From the NCBI GenBank assembly GCA_014529385.2, contig CM043963.1, forward strand, positions 101,365,912-101,429,911: a stretch of 64,000 nucleotides of DNA, given 5' to 3'. The position numbers were made by a program, and so were the translations under genes. The notes below the pieces were generated by a model. It did not search any database. It had not been told where the DNA came from and saw only the letters and a program-made list of their open reading frames with translations. This document shows, in pieces, positions 35,316 through 50,722 of the stretch (positions are counted from its first letter, which is position 1; every line of letters begins with the position of its first letter). This DNA is from Adiantum capillus-veneris. Its lineage: Eukaryota > Streptophyta > Polypodiopsida > Polypodiales > Pteridaceae.

Positions 35316-36300
35316 CTATGCAAGAGTTGGGTCTTTAGTAATTAACTCAAGGGTTTCTGATGTCGAGGTTTTCTTTTGCTGTCTTCCAAAGAGAAAATTT
35401 TGTAGCTTGTGTGCTCTTTGCTTGATTGGACCATCAAGATGCTTTGGCACGCTGATTTCTTGAGATGTTGGTATCACTAATGGTTGTTGTCGAGCTTTTA
35501 CCCGCCATTGGTATCTTGGTTTTTCTTGGTCAGAATGTTGTGGTAGATTCTTTTGAGACTTAACTCTCCATTGTTTATCTGATTTACTGTTTGCAAAGAA
35601 GATAAGTGCTCCTTTTTCTTCCAAATCCATTTTGTTCTAGGTTCTCTGCTTGAAGATGTTCCTCTTTTTGGTTTGACCCTTGTAACTATCTTTGATAGAA
35701 TAGATGATGTTTTGGGCACCCAAATTTGAATCGATTTGTCTCCTTAAGCTGTGCTTTTGGTACCCAAATTTTCCTAGCTCCTTGCATGCTACTTGTAGCA
35801 GTTGCTTGTCGGTAGGATGGAGAAGATGTATTGCTTCGTGGTTTGTTCTGCTGGATTCCTTCTTTCCATTCCTCTTTGCTTGGTGCAATTGGAGAAATGA
35901 GTTGTCCACCTTTAGGTGATAGCTTGAGTTGATTGGTATCCCAATCTGGTACTGCCTTGTACGTCCACATCCATGATATTCCCAAAATCATTGTGTCTCA
36001 TTCATGTGTTCATCTAGTAAGCATACAGATTAATGAGGGAATGAACATCCATGTACTATGGCACATTTAATTTGACTACTCCCAATGTAGGTGTTGGGTT
36101 CTTGTTGCATCCTTTAATAGTCGATATTCCTACGGTTAAAGATTGACTCGTTGCTTTCTTGTACGTGGAATAACTGACTGCATTTACTTGAGTGCTTGTA
36201 TCAACCAATCATTTGTGCTATGATTGTTCAGCTGTACTTTGGTGCAAAGGTCTATTCCATCTAACCATTCATCATCTGTTGATACTGCATGTTTTTGTAA
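35316..36300 (-). pseudogene. Element Y retropepsin-like segment downstream of integrase
   Basis: An active-site-like LVDTSTQVNAVSYSTYKKA stretch (36150-36210) is followed about 70 residues later by ILGISWMWTYKAVPDWDTNQ (35930-35992), the flap-to-C-terminal pattern of retropepsins (ILG-x-x-W near the end). It follows the integrase tail in the same direction. Usual gypsy order puts protease before RT. A Lys/Arg-rich tail (35316-35720) follows. Confidence 0.55.
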
Positions 36301-36419
36301 TTCCCATAATCAGTCATCTAGTTCCAGAGTGTTGATGGGAATAGGTATTTGTTGATTTTTGAGAGCAGCTTTCCTTTTGAGTACTCGAAGCGGAGCTTCC
36401 TCTTAGGCTTCATCAATAA

Positions 36420-37649
36420 CCTCCTATCGTTTTATCTTTCTTTGCTTTGGTGCATGCATTTTTTCTAGCAATTCATTGGTTAGCGGAAAATTGTACTTCT
36501 TCGAACGGCATCCACTAATCCAATTAGCCATTCGTTCGCCATCTAGGGTGGACAACTTAACTACTCCACTTGGGGATACATCTTTAATGATAAACAGCCC
36601 GTTTTCCTTTTTCTTAAACTTGGGAATGTGTTACTTAAGGGAATAACTAAAACTAAGTCCCCTTCTTTGAAGATTTTTTAAACTAGATGGAAATGAAAAA
36701 AATGTTTTTGTTTTTACTTTTGTGCATAGATGTGAGCTACATTAGTTAGACTTTGCTCATTAAGCTTTTCTAAATCTTCAAGCCTCTCTGACGGTTCATG
36801 TCTAGTCCACTCAAGATCCTTAGCTACCCTTAGTGTCGGCAATAGAAATTCTATCCGTAGTATGAAATCAAGACCATAAACAAGGTTAAAGGGTGTAACA
36901 TTTAAAGCTATTTTGAATGAAACTCGATTCTTTTGCCAATCTGTCCATCCTAAACTAACCACTTTAGTCAATACCGAGCTAAGAATTTTATTCGTATGCT
37001 CAGTTTGTCCATTTACTTGTGGATGATAGGGAATAGATTTGTTATGGATGATCATGCGTTCATTAAGCAGATATTAAATTACCTCATTGAGGAAATGAGT
37101 TCCCCTATCACTAACAAGTTCTATTGGCAATCCATTAATTGTGAACACATTCTCATACAAGAATTCAACTGTGGTTCTGGCATCATTCTTTTGAGTTGCT
37201 TTAGCCTCGGCCCACTTGGTCAAATAGTCCGTAGTTACAATGATATATTGATCTTGGGTTCTATAGGCAGGTGGCTGTATTGGCCCAACAAAGTCTATAC
37301 CCCATTTTGCAAAAGCTCTAGCCCCCATCATTGGTCTTAAAGGCATGCTATCTACACGGGTTGGCATTTTAGCTCGTTGAAAAGCATCACACTGGCAAAC
37401 ATATTTTTTGGCATCTGTAAAAATTGTTGGCCACCATATGCCTACCATTAAGATTGCTATTGCGGTGGTCTCACTAGAAAAGTGATCTCCAGCTAATCCA
37501 GCATGTGCTTGTTCTGTAATGGGAATATATTTGTCTTTATTTGCACAAAGACGTAGATGTTGCTCTTTTCCTCTCCGATACAATTGGTTTTTAATAAGAG
37601 CATAGTCTCTTGCTTTAGTTTCAATTGGTCTTTGATGGAATTTACTCAT
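36420..37649 (-). pseudogene. Element Y integrase remnant
   Basis: H2C2 finger region (HAGLAGDHFSSETT; CDAFQRAK) and DDE core: WGIDFVGPI, VTTDYLTKWAEAKATQKND, ELVSDRGTHFLNE and YHPQVNGQTEHTNKIL. The C-terminal beta region (KENGLFIIKDVSPSGVVKL) is near 36540-36600. All three acidic positions of the catalytic triad can be seen, but the element is a fossil. Confidence 0.87.
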
Positions 37650-38038
37650 ATCCTTAGGAAATGTTTGGCTTGATAAGTAAGTAACTAGATAGTTACTCCA
37701 CTAAGGCACCAGTGATATCTGGAAGAATGTTACATGAGGTACGGGTGTTTATTTTTGACATTGAGGACAATTATTTACAAACGAGTGAACATCACTCCTC
37801 ATAGTTGGCCAAAATACTCCAAGTCTCAAGATCCGTAGCATAGTTTGGTCTTCCACAAAGTGAAGTCCTACTACGGTAATATGTGCTGTGACTTAGGTAT
37901 TGGGTTTTCTCCTCAGGATTAATGCATAAAAGCAATATTCCATCTTTATTTATTTTGTACAACCTTCTAGCTAGTAATTGATACATAACCGATTTCTCAA
38001 TTAATTTGATTGTAGTAGGAAGTGGTATTCGAATCCAC

Positions 38039-39607
<1,569 letters not shown>

Positions 39608-39681
39608 AATATCTTCTTCTTCTTCAATCAGGTCGTTTGCAATGTAGGCAGGTCTAGGATCTTCTCTTGGTTTGGCCAGAT

Positions 39682-41564
39682 CTATCTTTTTTGCGTTTTT
39701 AGTCCTTCGTAGGACTCACCTTGTTTTTGTAGTTCCCTGACAGGTTGTTCAACTATGATTTTTTGGTCTTGGAGAGTATATTTGTTGTAATGGGATGGAA
39801 CACTCATTACATCATTACCTTCTTTCTTAGTGGTTTCCATTTCAGTTGTATATATCTTCTTTAGAGCTTTCTTCAACTCTTGATACTTCTTTCTTTGTTC
39901 AAATCGTGTCATGGTTGAATCCTCGTCATGGTATTTAGGTTTTTCGTGAGTTTTCTTTCTCGTTTTTCTTGATGTTTTTGATATTTTCCGCTTTTCGTTT
40001 AAAGAATATCTACCTGTGATTTTGTCTTTGACACAATCATGTGCATCTATCTGCATCAAAAACTGTATTCTACTGGAGACTGATGCTATAGGTCTAGATT
40101 TCAAGTTTCTTGTGTCTCTTTTTCTTCTATACCATTTCTGTCTTCCCAATTTCTGGTTTGGAAATTCAAAAAACTTTTCCTCCCCTCCTTTCATGAGTAG
40201 TTTATCTCTCACATGTTCTTTTTCTAACGCCGAATCATCTGAGGTAGCTAAATGTTCTTCTAACTCATCTGCTGCATTATAATAGAGGTCTAAAAAGACT
40301 TGTTGAGATTTCATCAAGTCCTTGGATGCTTGAATTTTGTCTTCAATGTGCAGGGTTGAGATCATTTGTATGTGAATTATGTCATAGTAATCCTCGTTGC
40401 AAAATTGAGTAGCCATAGACGTATTTACACATACATCTATTGTTGCTAATATTTGAGTCCACTCAAATGGCTCAAAAAAATGCTATGGAAAGGGTTCAGG
40501 TACATAGGCTTTATCTGTGCAATCCCTTTCTAAGATACATTCTTCTCGTTTTAAGCTTCCATTTTCTGAGGCTCCGCACATCCAAATAGGTGTGTCTTTG
40601 TTCAGCCAAGATGGAAGCTTAGTTTCAGCCAAAGAGACTGAGTCAAATTCTTGTATCGGCGTTTTTCAAGACATCTCTAAAAGTGTGATCTTTTAGATTA
40701 ACCCTTGTTATTGATCCCACTTGCTTCAAGTACAGATAATTGTTTCTCCAATCATCTCGCGAAGTTCATCTCTTGGAATAGTTTCTGGTCCTTGGCCCAA
40801 TATCCAATCCCTTATGGAGTACCTTTGGTAATTGGTTTGTTCCACCTCTTCAGGACTCATCATAACAAAATTATTGTTATAACAATCCCTAAATAGGTCG
40901 ATTGGTAGATTTGCCGATCCCTTGTCTTTGATTTTGAAGATACAAATGATCTTTATGGACGTTAACTGTCCTAATTTGGCATGAGAAGTCCATAGAATAT
41001 TTTTGACGTTTCTATCCTCCCAAAAATAGACTCCGATTCTAAGATTATCCGTACTAAGCTGTTTCAAGGGCTTCAAATCAACTTGATCGTATCCCTCAAA
41101 TTCTAAAGTCGATGGTCCTTTTGCTATTTTATATGGAATTATGAGATTTACTTGTAATCCACATTTGTCTATCACGTCAAGGTTTTCAACTTGTAAGTAC
41201 TGAGTTTCGTTTTTATCCATGTACATTTTTTCTTCTCTGTTTGCCTTGATTTCCTCTTCAAACTCTATGTCATGGTCATCAATGCGAATGGCATACTCTT
41301 CATTAGGATCCAGGTAAACCTGAGCTCCATGGTGATTAGTCTTATAAAAGGAGAGTATGTGCTTATATCGCACTGTCGTTGCGGTTTCTGAATGAGTCGA
41401 ATAGGAAACATTTCAGATGTTGATTCTAAAAAAGTGTCTGAGACTTCTTCAAAGATAGTGTCCAAGGGATCTCCTTGGTTCACACTCTCTTCGGTGAATA
41501 CTCTACTAGCGGTCTCTCCAAATATGCCTTGGTTTGCTAGTTTACGACCAGATATAAGGTTCAT
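39682..41564 (-). pseudogene. Element Y open regions upstream of RT, unrecognised
   Basis: 40726-41373 encodes an acidic stretch with LRIGVYFWEDRNVKNILW and ends in IPRDELREMIGE. 41265-41564 overlaps it at the start. 39682-40416 is very rich in Lys and Glu (EKRKISKTSRKTRKKTHEK). Position suggests gag or a gag-protease linker, but no capsid or zinc-knuckle motif is visible. I do not recognise a family. Confidence 0.45.
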
Positions 41565-41648
41565 ATAGACTTGTGAAGCCCTGGATAGAGTACTTACTGT
41601 CGGATTGACTTGTTGTCAACTTCTTCCACCTGACTTGATTGCAACTCC

Positions 41649-43010
41649 TGTTAGGCTTTCAATTCCTTGTCAGCAACCTGATTCCTGTATCAACTTTAAT
41701 CAAGTTAGCTAATCTTTCACAAAGAATGTACAATTTTTGCTATCTATTGCGAGTGTTCTATGTGTATCTCCTTAATTTAAGCATGGTGAGTCAGCAATCG
41801 AGACTTTCAGATTCTACTTTTGCAAAAAGACAAAGAATAATCTGCAACCTAGAAACTGAGTAAACATGTACTAATCTGGATCCGATTGAATCCAAAATTG
41901 GCCGGTGGCCTTGTATTATGTTGGTCTAACACTGTACATGTTTAAAAGTCAAAAAGTCTCTCTTTGTGTATCAGTAGTAAATAATTGTGATTTTTTACTT
42001 TTCTCAGTTTTTTGCACTTTTTGGCTTGATTTGCCAAGTATGCAACTTGTTAAGGTGTTTGGACAAGTTTCACTAAGTTTGAACAAAATTTGTTCAAGTT
42101 ATAATCTGTTTTGTGTCCGTAGACTGAGTTTTCAAGAATCTGGCTTAAGTCTCACTTTTTGTGATCCAAATTTCACCAAAATTGATTTGCGTGGTCTAGT
42201 TGATATGCTTGACCTAGTGGTATACTCAAATGTGCAAAAATGTCCAATTTTGTAGCATACTATTTTGTAGCAATTATTTACTCCTACCATTTTCATGCAA
42301 GTTTTTGCCACAATCTTGACACATGTCTGTTAAGTAGCTCAACTTAATCTCCCTAGCCAAGTTTCACCAAGTTTGGATAATTCCTGTTCAAATGGTCCAC
42401 AGTTTTGTGTCTGCAGACTGAATTTACAAATTTGGCCATAATTTTCAATCCAATGATCCAAATCTTACCAAATTTGGTTTGTGGACTTAGTATAACATGG
42501 TAAAACTAGTGGTATGTTGGGTTGGTCAAAAAGGTTAAAAAATGGGACAAGAGGAAATAATCACGATTATTTACTTTTGGCAAATTTTTCCATCTTTTTG
42601 GTCAACTGAGCATGTACACTTGTTTATCACATCAATATAAGCTTATGAGTCAAGCTTCACTTGGTTTGAACAAAAGTTTTCCAATTTTACACTCAAGTTC
42701 TCGACAACAGGATTCAGTTTCTACCAAGTTTTTGGCCAGTTTGGTGATCCAATTCTATGAGTCTTTACAAAAGATGTTTGTACACATGCATAGAGTCTCT
42801 GGTATCAGCCTTGGTCACTTTTGAGCTGAAAGTAAATAATAAATATTATTTACTTTAGGCCTAAAATGACCACTTTTTTGAACTTTTTCACTGGACAGTC
42901 TTTTCATGAGCTATTTTAAGCCTCTGAGTCAAGTCAAAACTTAATTTGGCCAAAAATATCAAGAAAAAGTAAATAATCTGAGTTTTTGCAAAATCTTGAA
43001 ATTTTTACCT
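41649..43010 (-). repeat. Second Y-type LTR, right end lost
   Basis: Starts TGTTAGG at 41649 (shared ACTCCTGTTAGG junction) and carries palindromes plus ~280-bp repeat units. The expected right edge (CGTTAACATCA, as at 35146) is absent, so the LTR is truncated at an unknown point near 43000. Confidence 0.55.
41977..42990. repeat. ~283-bp repeat units, each with a palindrome, in the right Y-type LTR
   Basis: Palindromes at 41977-41998, 42553-42574 and 42832-42853, plus half-sites ending at 42281 and starting at 42969. End-to-end spacings are 283, 293 and 279 bp. Units also share CAAGTTTCACxAAGTTTG (42066, 42358, 42649) and TTTTGTGTCxGxAGACTGA (two units). Confidence 0.82.
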
Positions 43011-43134
43011 CAATATGTCCACTGGTCCATACAACTTTTAAAGCATATCCTCGCCTGGATTCAATGATTGACAGCCTTCTGGTGCTATTTCTAGCCATAG
43101 ACCTGAAATTCTGCAACTTCACATAAACAACTCT

Positions 43135-43260
43135 CAATAGTATTGCCGAACCAAATTACATTGTTGTTCACAATCTATAAAAATTGTATGACCAAAAGCC
43201 ATTATGAAAAACTGTAGAACCAATTTACATTGTTGTTCACAATCTTCAAAATTGATGTAT
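43135..43260. repeat. ~68-bp direct repeat
   Basis: TTACATTGTTGTTCACAATC, within ACCAA(A/T)...AAAATTG, occurs at about 43156 and 43226. Confidence 0.85.
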
Positions 43261-43479
43261 ATACGTCATCTCCTAATATACATGCTATATAGAAGTAAGA
43301 ATAGCTGGGGCTAATCTGACATCGGCTAATGTGACATCTCATCTCAACCCAACAGTGTATCTGTTGGATTCTGAAAAAATTAATAAATTTTTTGTAAGTT
43401 GAAACATACAAACATAAAACAATCTAACAACTTATCATTAAAATACAATAAATTTTAGAGCTTAAAATTAGGTACTTAC

Positions 43480-43950
43480 CAAGCCAGCCGAGATCTCAGG
43501 ATGTCCATAAGGGCATTTAAGCCCTCTTGGCCTGCAAAGTCGCAATCATACGGTGTGGGATCATGTCCAATCGTTAACCATTGCTCAAGACATACAAAGA
43601 AATGACTACGTGAAATTTAATATTACAAATATTTGAAACTACTAAACATAGAGAGCAATGCAACAACACTTACAAAGTCGGCCTGAAATGATGCCCATTT
43701 ACCGCTCCCCAAGTGGTGTGAGCTAATTATCTCTACTCGTTCTCTAGATGACTCCTTTTCTTGCTTCCACTTATCGAGATTCTTACATGTTTCTCACTTT
43801 TCAATCTTCCAATATTCTTTACTTAGCCAAGCTAGTGTGCTCCACCCATGCTTTATTCATTTCTTCACTTGAGAGTGCTTGTGCTTGCAATACTAGCGCA
43901 TCTGCACTCTCATCAATTGAAGTGCTCATCCCAACTTGCCATGAGAAACT
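43480..43950 (-). pseudogene. Possible spliced gene or transposase remnant, unrecognised
   Basis: The 126-bp segment 43480-43605 (minus) is open through HFFVCLEQWLTIGHDPTPYD and on to LNALMDILRSRLAW. It is bounded by an AG acceptor (CACGTAG) and a GTAAGTACC donor. Upstream, 43606-43673 looks like a 68-bp intron (GTAAGTG ... CACGTAG) after an exon ending near 43674 (AHTTWGAVNGHHFRPT). Further upstream, 43680-43950 has short open pieces in several frames (MSTSIDESADALVLQAQALS). No family recognised; it could be a cut-and-paste transposase or a host gene fragment. Confidence 0.4.
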
Positions 43951-44076
43951 TGTCATTTAGCATGTTGACGTATCTGTCTTTCAATTTATCTGCAAATTCT
44001 GACCATTTATTTGATACATAGTGCCAAAAAACCTGAGAGCACAAGCCACGCATGCATGTAATCACCTTCTTGCCGT

Positions 44077-44791
44077 TGTTGGGAAACAAGCAAACTGGAA
44101 CACCTCTATAGAGATGTCACCCAAGAGCATTGAAAGAGCACTACGAGAACACCAAAATCTTAGGTTAACCCCCTTGAAACACCACAAATCCAACAAGAGC
44201 AGTCCCCTTGGGAATTTAATGGCCGTCGCCCACCCAAGAGACTATGTCACATAGGAGCAAAACCCTATCAAAAGCACGGATTTACAACACACGCCGACCA
44301 ATACATATGAAGACAAGGGCCTCCCCTTTCACAATTAAGCATCACAAACCCAAAAATTCAACATCAACTCCACAATTCATAGATACATGCCCTCCCAATG
44401 TGTCTGCACACAATTTTCCACTAGGCTTCCATAGCCATAACCCTACAGAGAACTAGTCGTAACCTGAAGAGCACAACTCCAATTGGGGCACTTTAAATCT
44501 TGAGAAAATTCTTGAAAAATGAGTGGCGAGAAATATGACAGTGACCAAAATTGAATCTACATGCCACTATATGAAAAGTTGACGTGAATAGGGAGCTGTC
44601 CCAACACGACTACACGTAGAGTAGGCAAGGCGAGAGTAAAAATTGCAACAAGACCATCAAGGAGGCACAAAGAGATCAAACCTGGAATTTTCTAAAGTTT
44701 GGCTGAACTTTTTAAGTTTCTACATGAGTTTAAGTTATAAACAAGTCTCCCTTCAAAAAACTCACTCACGGACACTTAGAGCAGCCCAACA
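44077..44791 (+). repeat. LTR of a plus-strand retroelement (element D)
   Basis: 715 bp beginning TGTTGGGAAAC and ending GCAGCCCAACA, giving a perfect 7-bp TGTTGGG/CCCAACA terminal repeat. It is followed after two bases by a PBS-like sequence. No 3' partner is seen in the window. Confidence 0.7.
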
Positions 44792-44793
44792 GC

Positions 44794-44811
44794 TGGCGCT
44801 GTGAGCGGGAT
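44794..44811 (+). other. PBS-like site after LTR D
   Basis: TGGCGCTGTGAGCGGGA lies two bases after the LTR. It resembles the TGGCGCCGT...GGGGA primer sites of Athila/Tat-type elements (family knowledge). Confidence 0.6.
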
Positions 44812-44857
44812 GGAACACACACAACGCCTCTATAATCACCCGACACACACTCTTGGG

Positions 44858-44892
<35 letters not shown>
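44801..44892 (+). repeat. Internal module of element D with (AC)n; second copy at 55571
   Basis: GTGAGCGGGATGGAACACAC ... CTCTATAATCACCC ... CTCTTGGGATAA(CA)n is repeated at 55571-55678. It marks remains of the same element family downstream. Confidence 0.8.
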
Positions 44893-44896
<4 letters not shown>

Positions 44897-45748
44897 TTAT
44901 CTAGCTGGCAAGGTTTTGGCTAACCCTTGGCTGATAGCTTCCCTTTCTGGTGTGCTAACCTAGAGCTACTATTCTTTAGAAAAGTTTCACTGAGTCTCTA
45001 GAGAAGACCACAGGTTTTGAATCCACCTCATCAATAATACGGCGGGAAGGCATCCCTGGTCCCTGGTTGATCTTTGTATGAAGGTATCCTTGGTTGACCT
45101 CCTTCACCTTGGTACGGTTCATCATTCTAGCTTCACCTACCTAGCTTCCTGGTGGGTATCCGGATAACAATAGGGAGACATAATTTTCTCACTCCTTACC
45201 ATGGTTGGCATACATGCTTTAAATGGATTTTCAGTGGCCCTCTTCACACCTAATTTCATGAGGGTGATGTAGGAGCTTTTAAAGCTGGTGCAACACCTGC
45301 ATGAACATTCCCTTGTCTATTGTCGGTTTGCATTTGATGGGTACTTCTCCCTTTCTTTGGTGCTTGCTCTCAAAAGCCTCCCCTCTACTCACATGCACTG
45401 GAATATCACTACCTCACACACATTCTCTTGGGAAGATAAGTATCAAGCCATCCCTAGGCAATCCTTATCCCTAGTCAACAAAGGTGGGTGCTCCATACTG
45501 GACCCTCTATTTTTTATTGAAGTTCATTTATATGAAACCGTTGGCTTTATATGCATACTCACAAACCCATCTGGGTCCGGTTCTGCCCTGTGAATGAATG
45601 TCTGCATACGCGCGTGCACACACATCCACAACATCGGATCTCGCTCTCCCCACACACCTTATCTCCAATTGACATACACACCTTACCTATTGGCATACAC
45701 ACCACATAAAGGTGAACAACCAGAGGTCCTTGTGCATACAGTACTCAC

Positions 45749-45749
<1 letters not shown>
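44893..45749. other. Unassigned, possible element D interior
   Basis: No protein family recognised. Open stretch 45288-45593 has no supporting motif. Ends in a CT/CA compound microsatellite. Confidence 0.35.
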
Positions 45750-48443
<2,694 letters not shown>

Positions 48444-49358
48444 TGATGCTTGGACACAATTGAGCTTGGGCTGACACCAATGGGGAAAATAGCTCACACC
48501 ATATGGATGAAATATGCCAGATACAATCACAAATTTGAGCAAAGGCTTCACTCACATGAGAAACTTACACAGGCAAAAAAATAAAAAAATAGTGAGTAAT
48601 TTGGCAAAATGGTCAGTTCCATTGCATTCGGAACGCCCAAAAATCCCAGTCTACAATATCAAAGTGCTCAAATCCGAGCTCGGCTAAGCAGTTTATGGCC
48701 AAAGCAGGATCCAAAAAAAAACAAAAATTGAGTTGCGGATATTCCTCCTCTTCTCTTCAAATTTTTCTTGGATTTTTCTTGGATTTTTAGTGTTCACACT
48801 TCATTTTAACCCTTGGGTACCTTTGGCCTTTTGATTGACCTCAATTGGACCCCAAACATGCCAAAAAATGTCCACACAGTGCGTTTTTGTTACCCTTCTA
48901 CATCCATCCGCACACTTGGCACTCTACTTTTCCCCATAATTCATCCTGAAATCACATGAAGTGGCCCCCATATATAGTTCTCATGATGAGCTTTCTGCAT
49001 AATGCATCACAAGGAAACACTCCCATTGTGTCCTCACTTATCCACGTGCAAGTCTTGATCCCATTCAACCTTCTGACGCCACTGGATGTCATTTGACGCA
49101 CCTGCTTACCTCATGGTATGATCCCACTGATAGCTTCATCGAGAAATTTTATGCTCCATCAAATCCTCATTATTATAGAAAAACACACTGATACTGGTGA
49201 TAATGAAAATCGATGTACTATGTACACACTGTCCTACCTGTACACATGTGGGCCTCGTGTAACCACCTGGCTCTAGAAAATGGTAAATCCTTTATTCGAT
49301 ACACCATGCATGTGTATGTACATATGTGCGATCACTTCTTCCAAAAAAAATCCTAACA
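48444..49358 (-). repeat. E1 3' LTR (LTR1)
   Basis: 915 bp. The plus strand runs TGATGCTTGG to ATCCTAACA. The PPT (GACTAGGGGATGGGC on the minus strand, 49363-49381) lies at its right edge beside the E1 pol end. It aligns end to end with 55807-56722. Confidence 0.85.
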
Positions 49359-49386
49359 TAATTTGCCCATCCCCTAGTCTGCTAGA

Positions 49387-50713
49387 TCATTCATGATCAA
49401 CACCAGAAAAAAGAGATATGAGACTCGCCGAGTTACAGGTCTCCTCATCCCTCTCAGACATTACTTGTTCTCCAAACAACTCATCTTGCTCCACCATCAT
49501 TAATCTAGCATGATATAATTTCAGACACAGTCCATTTACCCTTGACTTATGTAGAATCCCATCCAGGTTAGCCAGCTGATATGTACCATTTGAAAAACAC
49601 TCAACTACCTTGAAAGGGCCTTCCCACTTAACTTGAAACTTCTTTTGGAATGTTTTGTCCAGCTTACTATTGTAGCGCAAAACAAAGTCATGTTTCTTGA
49701 TATCCTTACTTTTGACATTTTCATGTATCTCTGCTAAAGCCTTATCTTGCATCTATCCATAATGTTCGAATGCGCTCATTCTATCTAGATGAACCTCTTG
49801 TAATTGTAAGAGCCTCTCTTTGAATGCATAACTAGACTGCCCAAGCAACTTTTCTAACATCTTGAGCGCGGGCAACTCTACTTCCAGAGGCAATAGTGCT
49901 TCCTTTCCATATACCAAATGAAATGGAGTAAACCCTGTACCTGTCTTCATCGAAGTACGGTAAGCCCATAATGCACTAGAAGATTCCAAATCTCAATTCT
50001 TTCCTTGGTGCTCTGTCACTTTCCAAAGAATCTGTACCAACTCATCCTTGAATCTTTCACTTAAGATATTACATTATTGTGGATAATAAGGAGTGGTATA
50101 CTGGTGCCTAATCTTCATATTTGCGCACAAAAGTCTAATAGTTTAGCTCTAAATCCTGGCCCCTTATCTGAAAGTAGCTCTAGTGGCACCCTAAACTTGC
50201 AATATATTTCATCATACACAAATTTTACCATATCTTTGCAGTGATTTGTTTTACTGCTGTAGCCTCTACCCATATAGAGAGATAGTCAGCTGCAATCAAA
50301 ATATAGTTTTTTTCCATGCATGTGATAGGTAACGGGCCTATTGCATCAATCCCCCACTTTTCAAACACATCAAATGCCATAATAGTTTTTTGTAGCTCTA
50401 GATTCAACACTCTCTTCCCAAATGCTTGACATTGATTGCAAGACCTACACCAATGGTGAACATCCTTGTGCAAACTAGGCCATACATACCCCTCTTGCAA
50501 GATGATCTTTAGAGAAAAATGTCCGCCACTTGTGCCTTCACGATTCTCTTCCAACACTCTATAAGGCTCCTCCCACCAAGGTACACGTCTCAACACGAGA
50601 TCAGCCCCTTTCATGTACAAGACATCACCAATCAATTTGTACTTGGATGCTCTATGCACAAAACCATACTTCTTAGACTTCTGAATGTCCTTCGGAATGA
50701 TTCTTGTTAGCAA
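49387..50713 (-). pseudogene. E1 integrase remnant
   Basis: Finger and core: GGHFSLKIILQEGYVWPSL, HHWCRSCNQCQ, FEKWGIDAIGPLP and ILIAADYLSIWVEA. The C-terminal part has FHLVYGKEALLPLEVELPAL (49850-49930) and a beta region KKFQVKWEGPFKVVECFSNG. Closely related in order and motifs to E2. Confidence 0.85.
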
Positions 50714-50722
50714 AAACTCCTC

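Noticed and set aside
40726-41373. A viral movement or capsid protein in element Y
   Set aside because: No diagnostic motif could be seen, and the downstream integrase identifies a gypsy retrotransposon instead of an endogenous pararetrovirus.
45288-45593. Open frame of 101 codons as a host gene
   Set aside because: No recognisable motif; lies between element D remains and a microsatellite.
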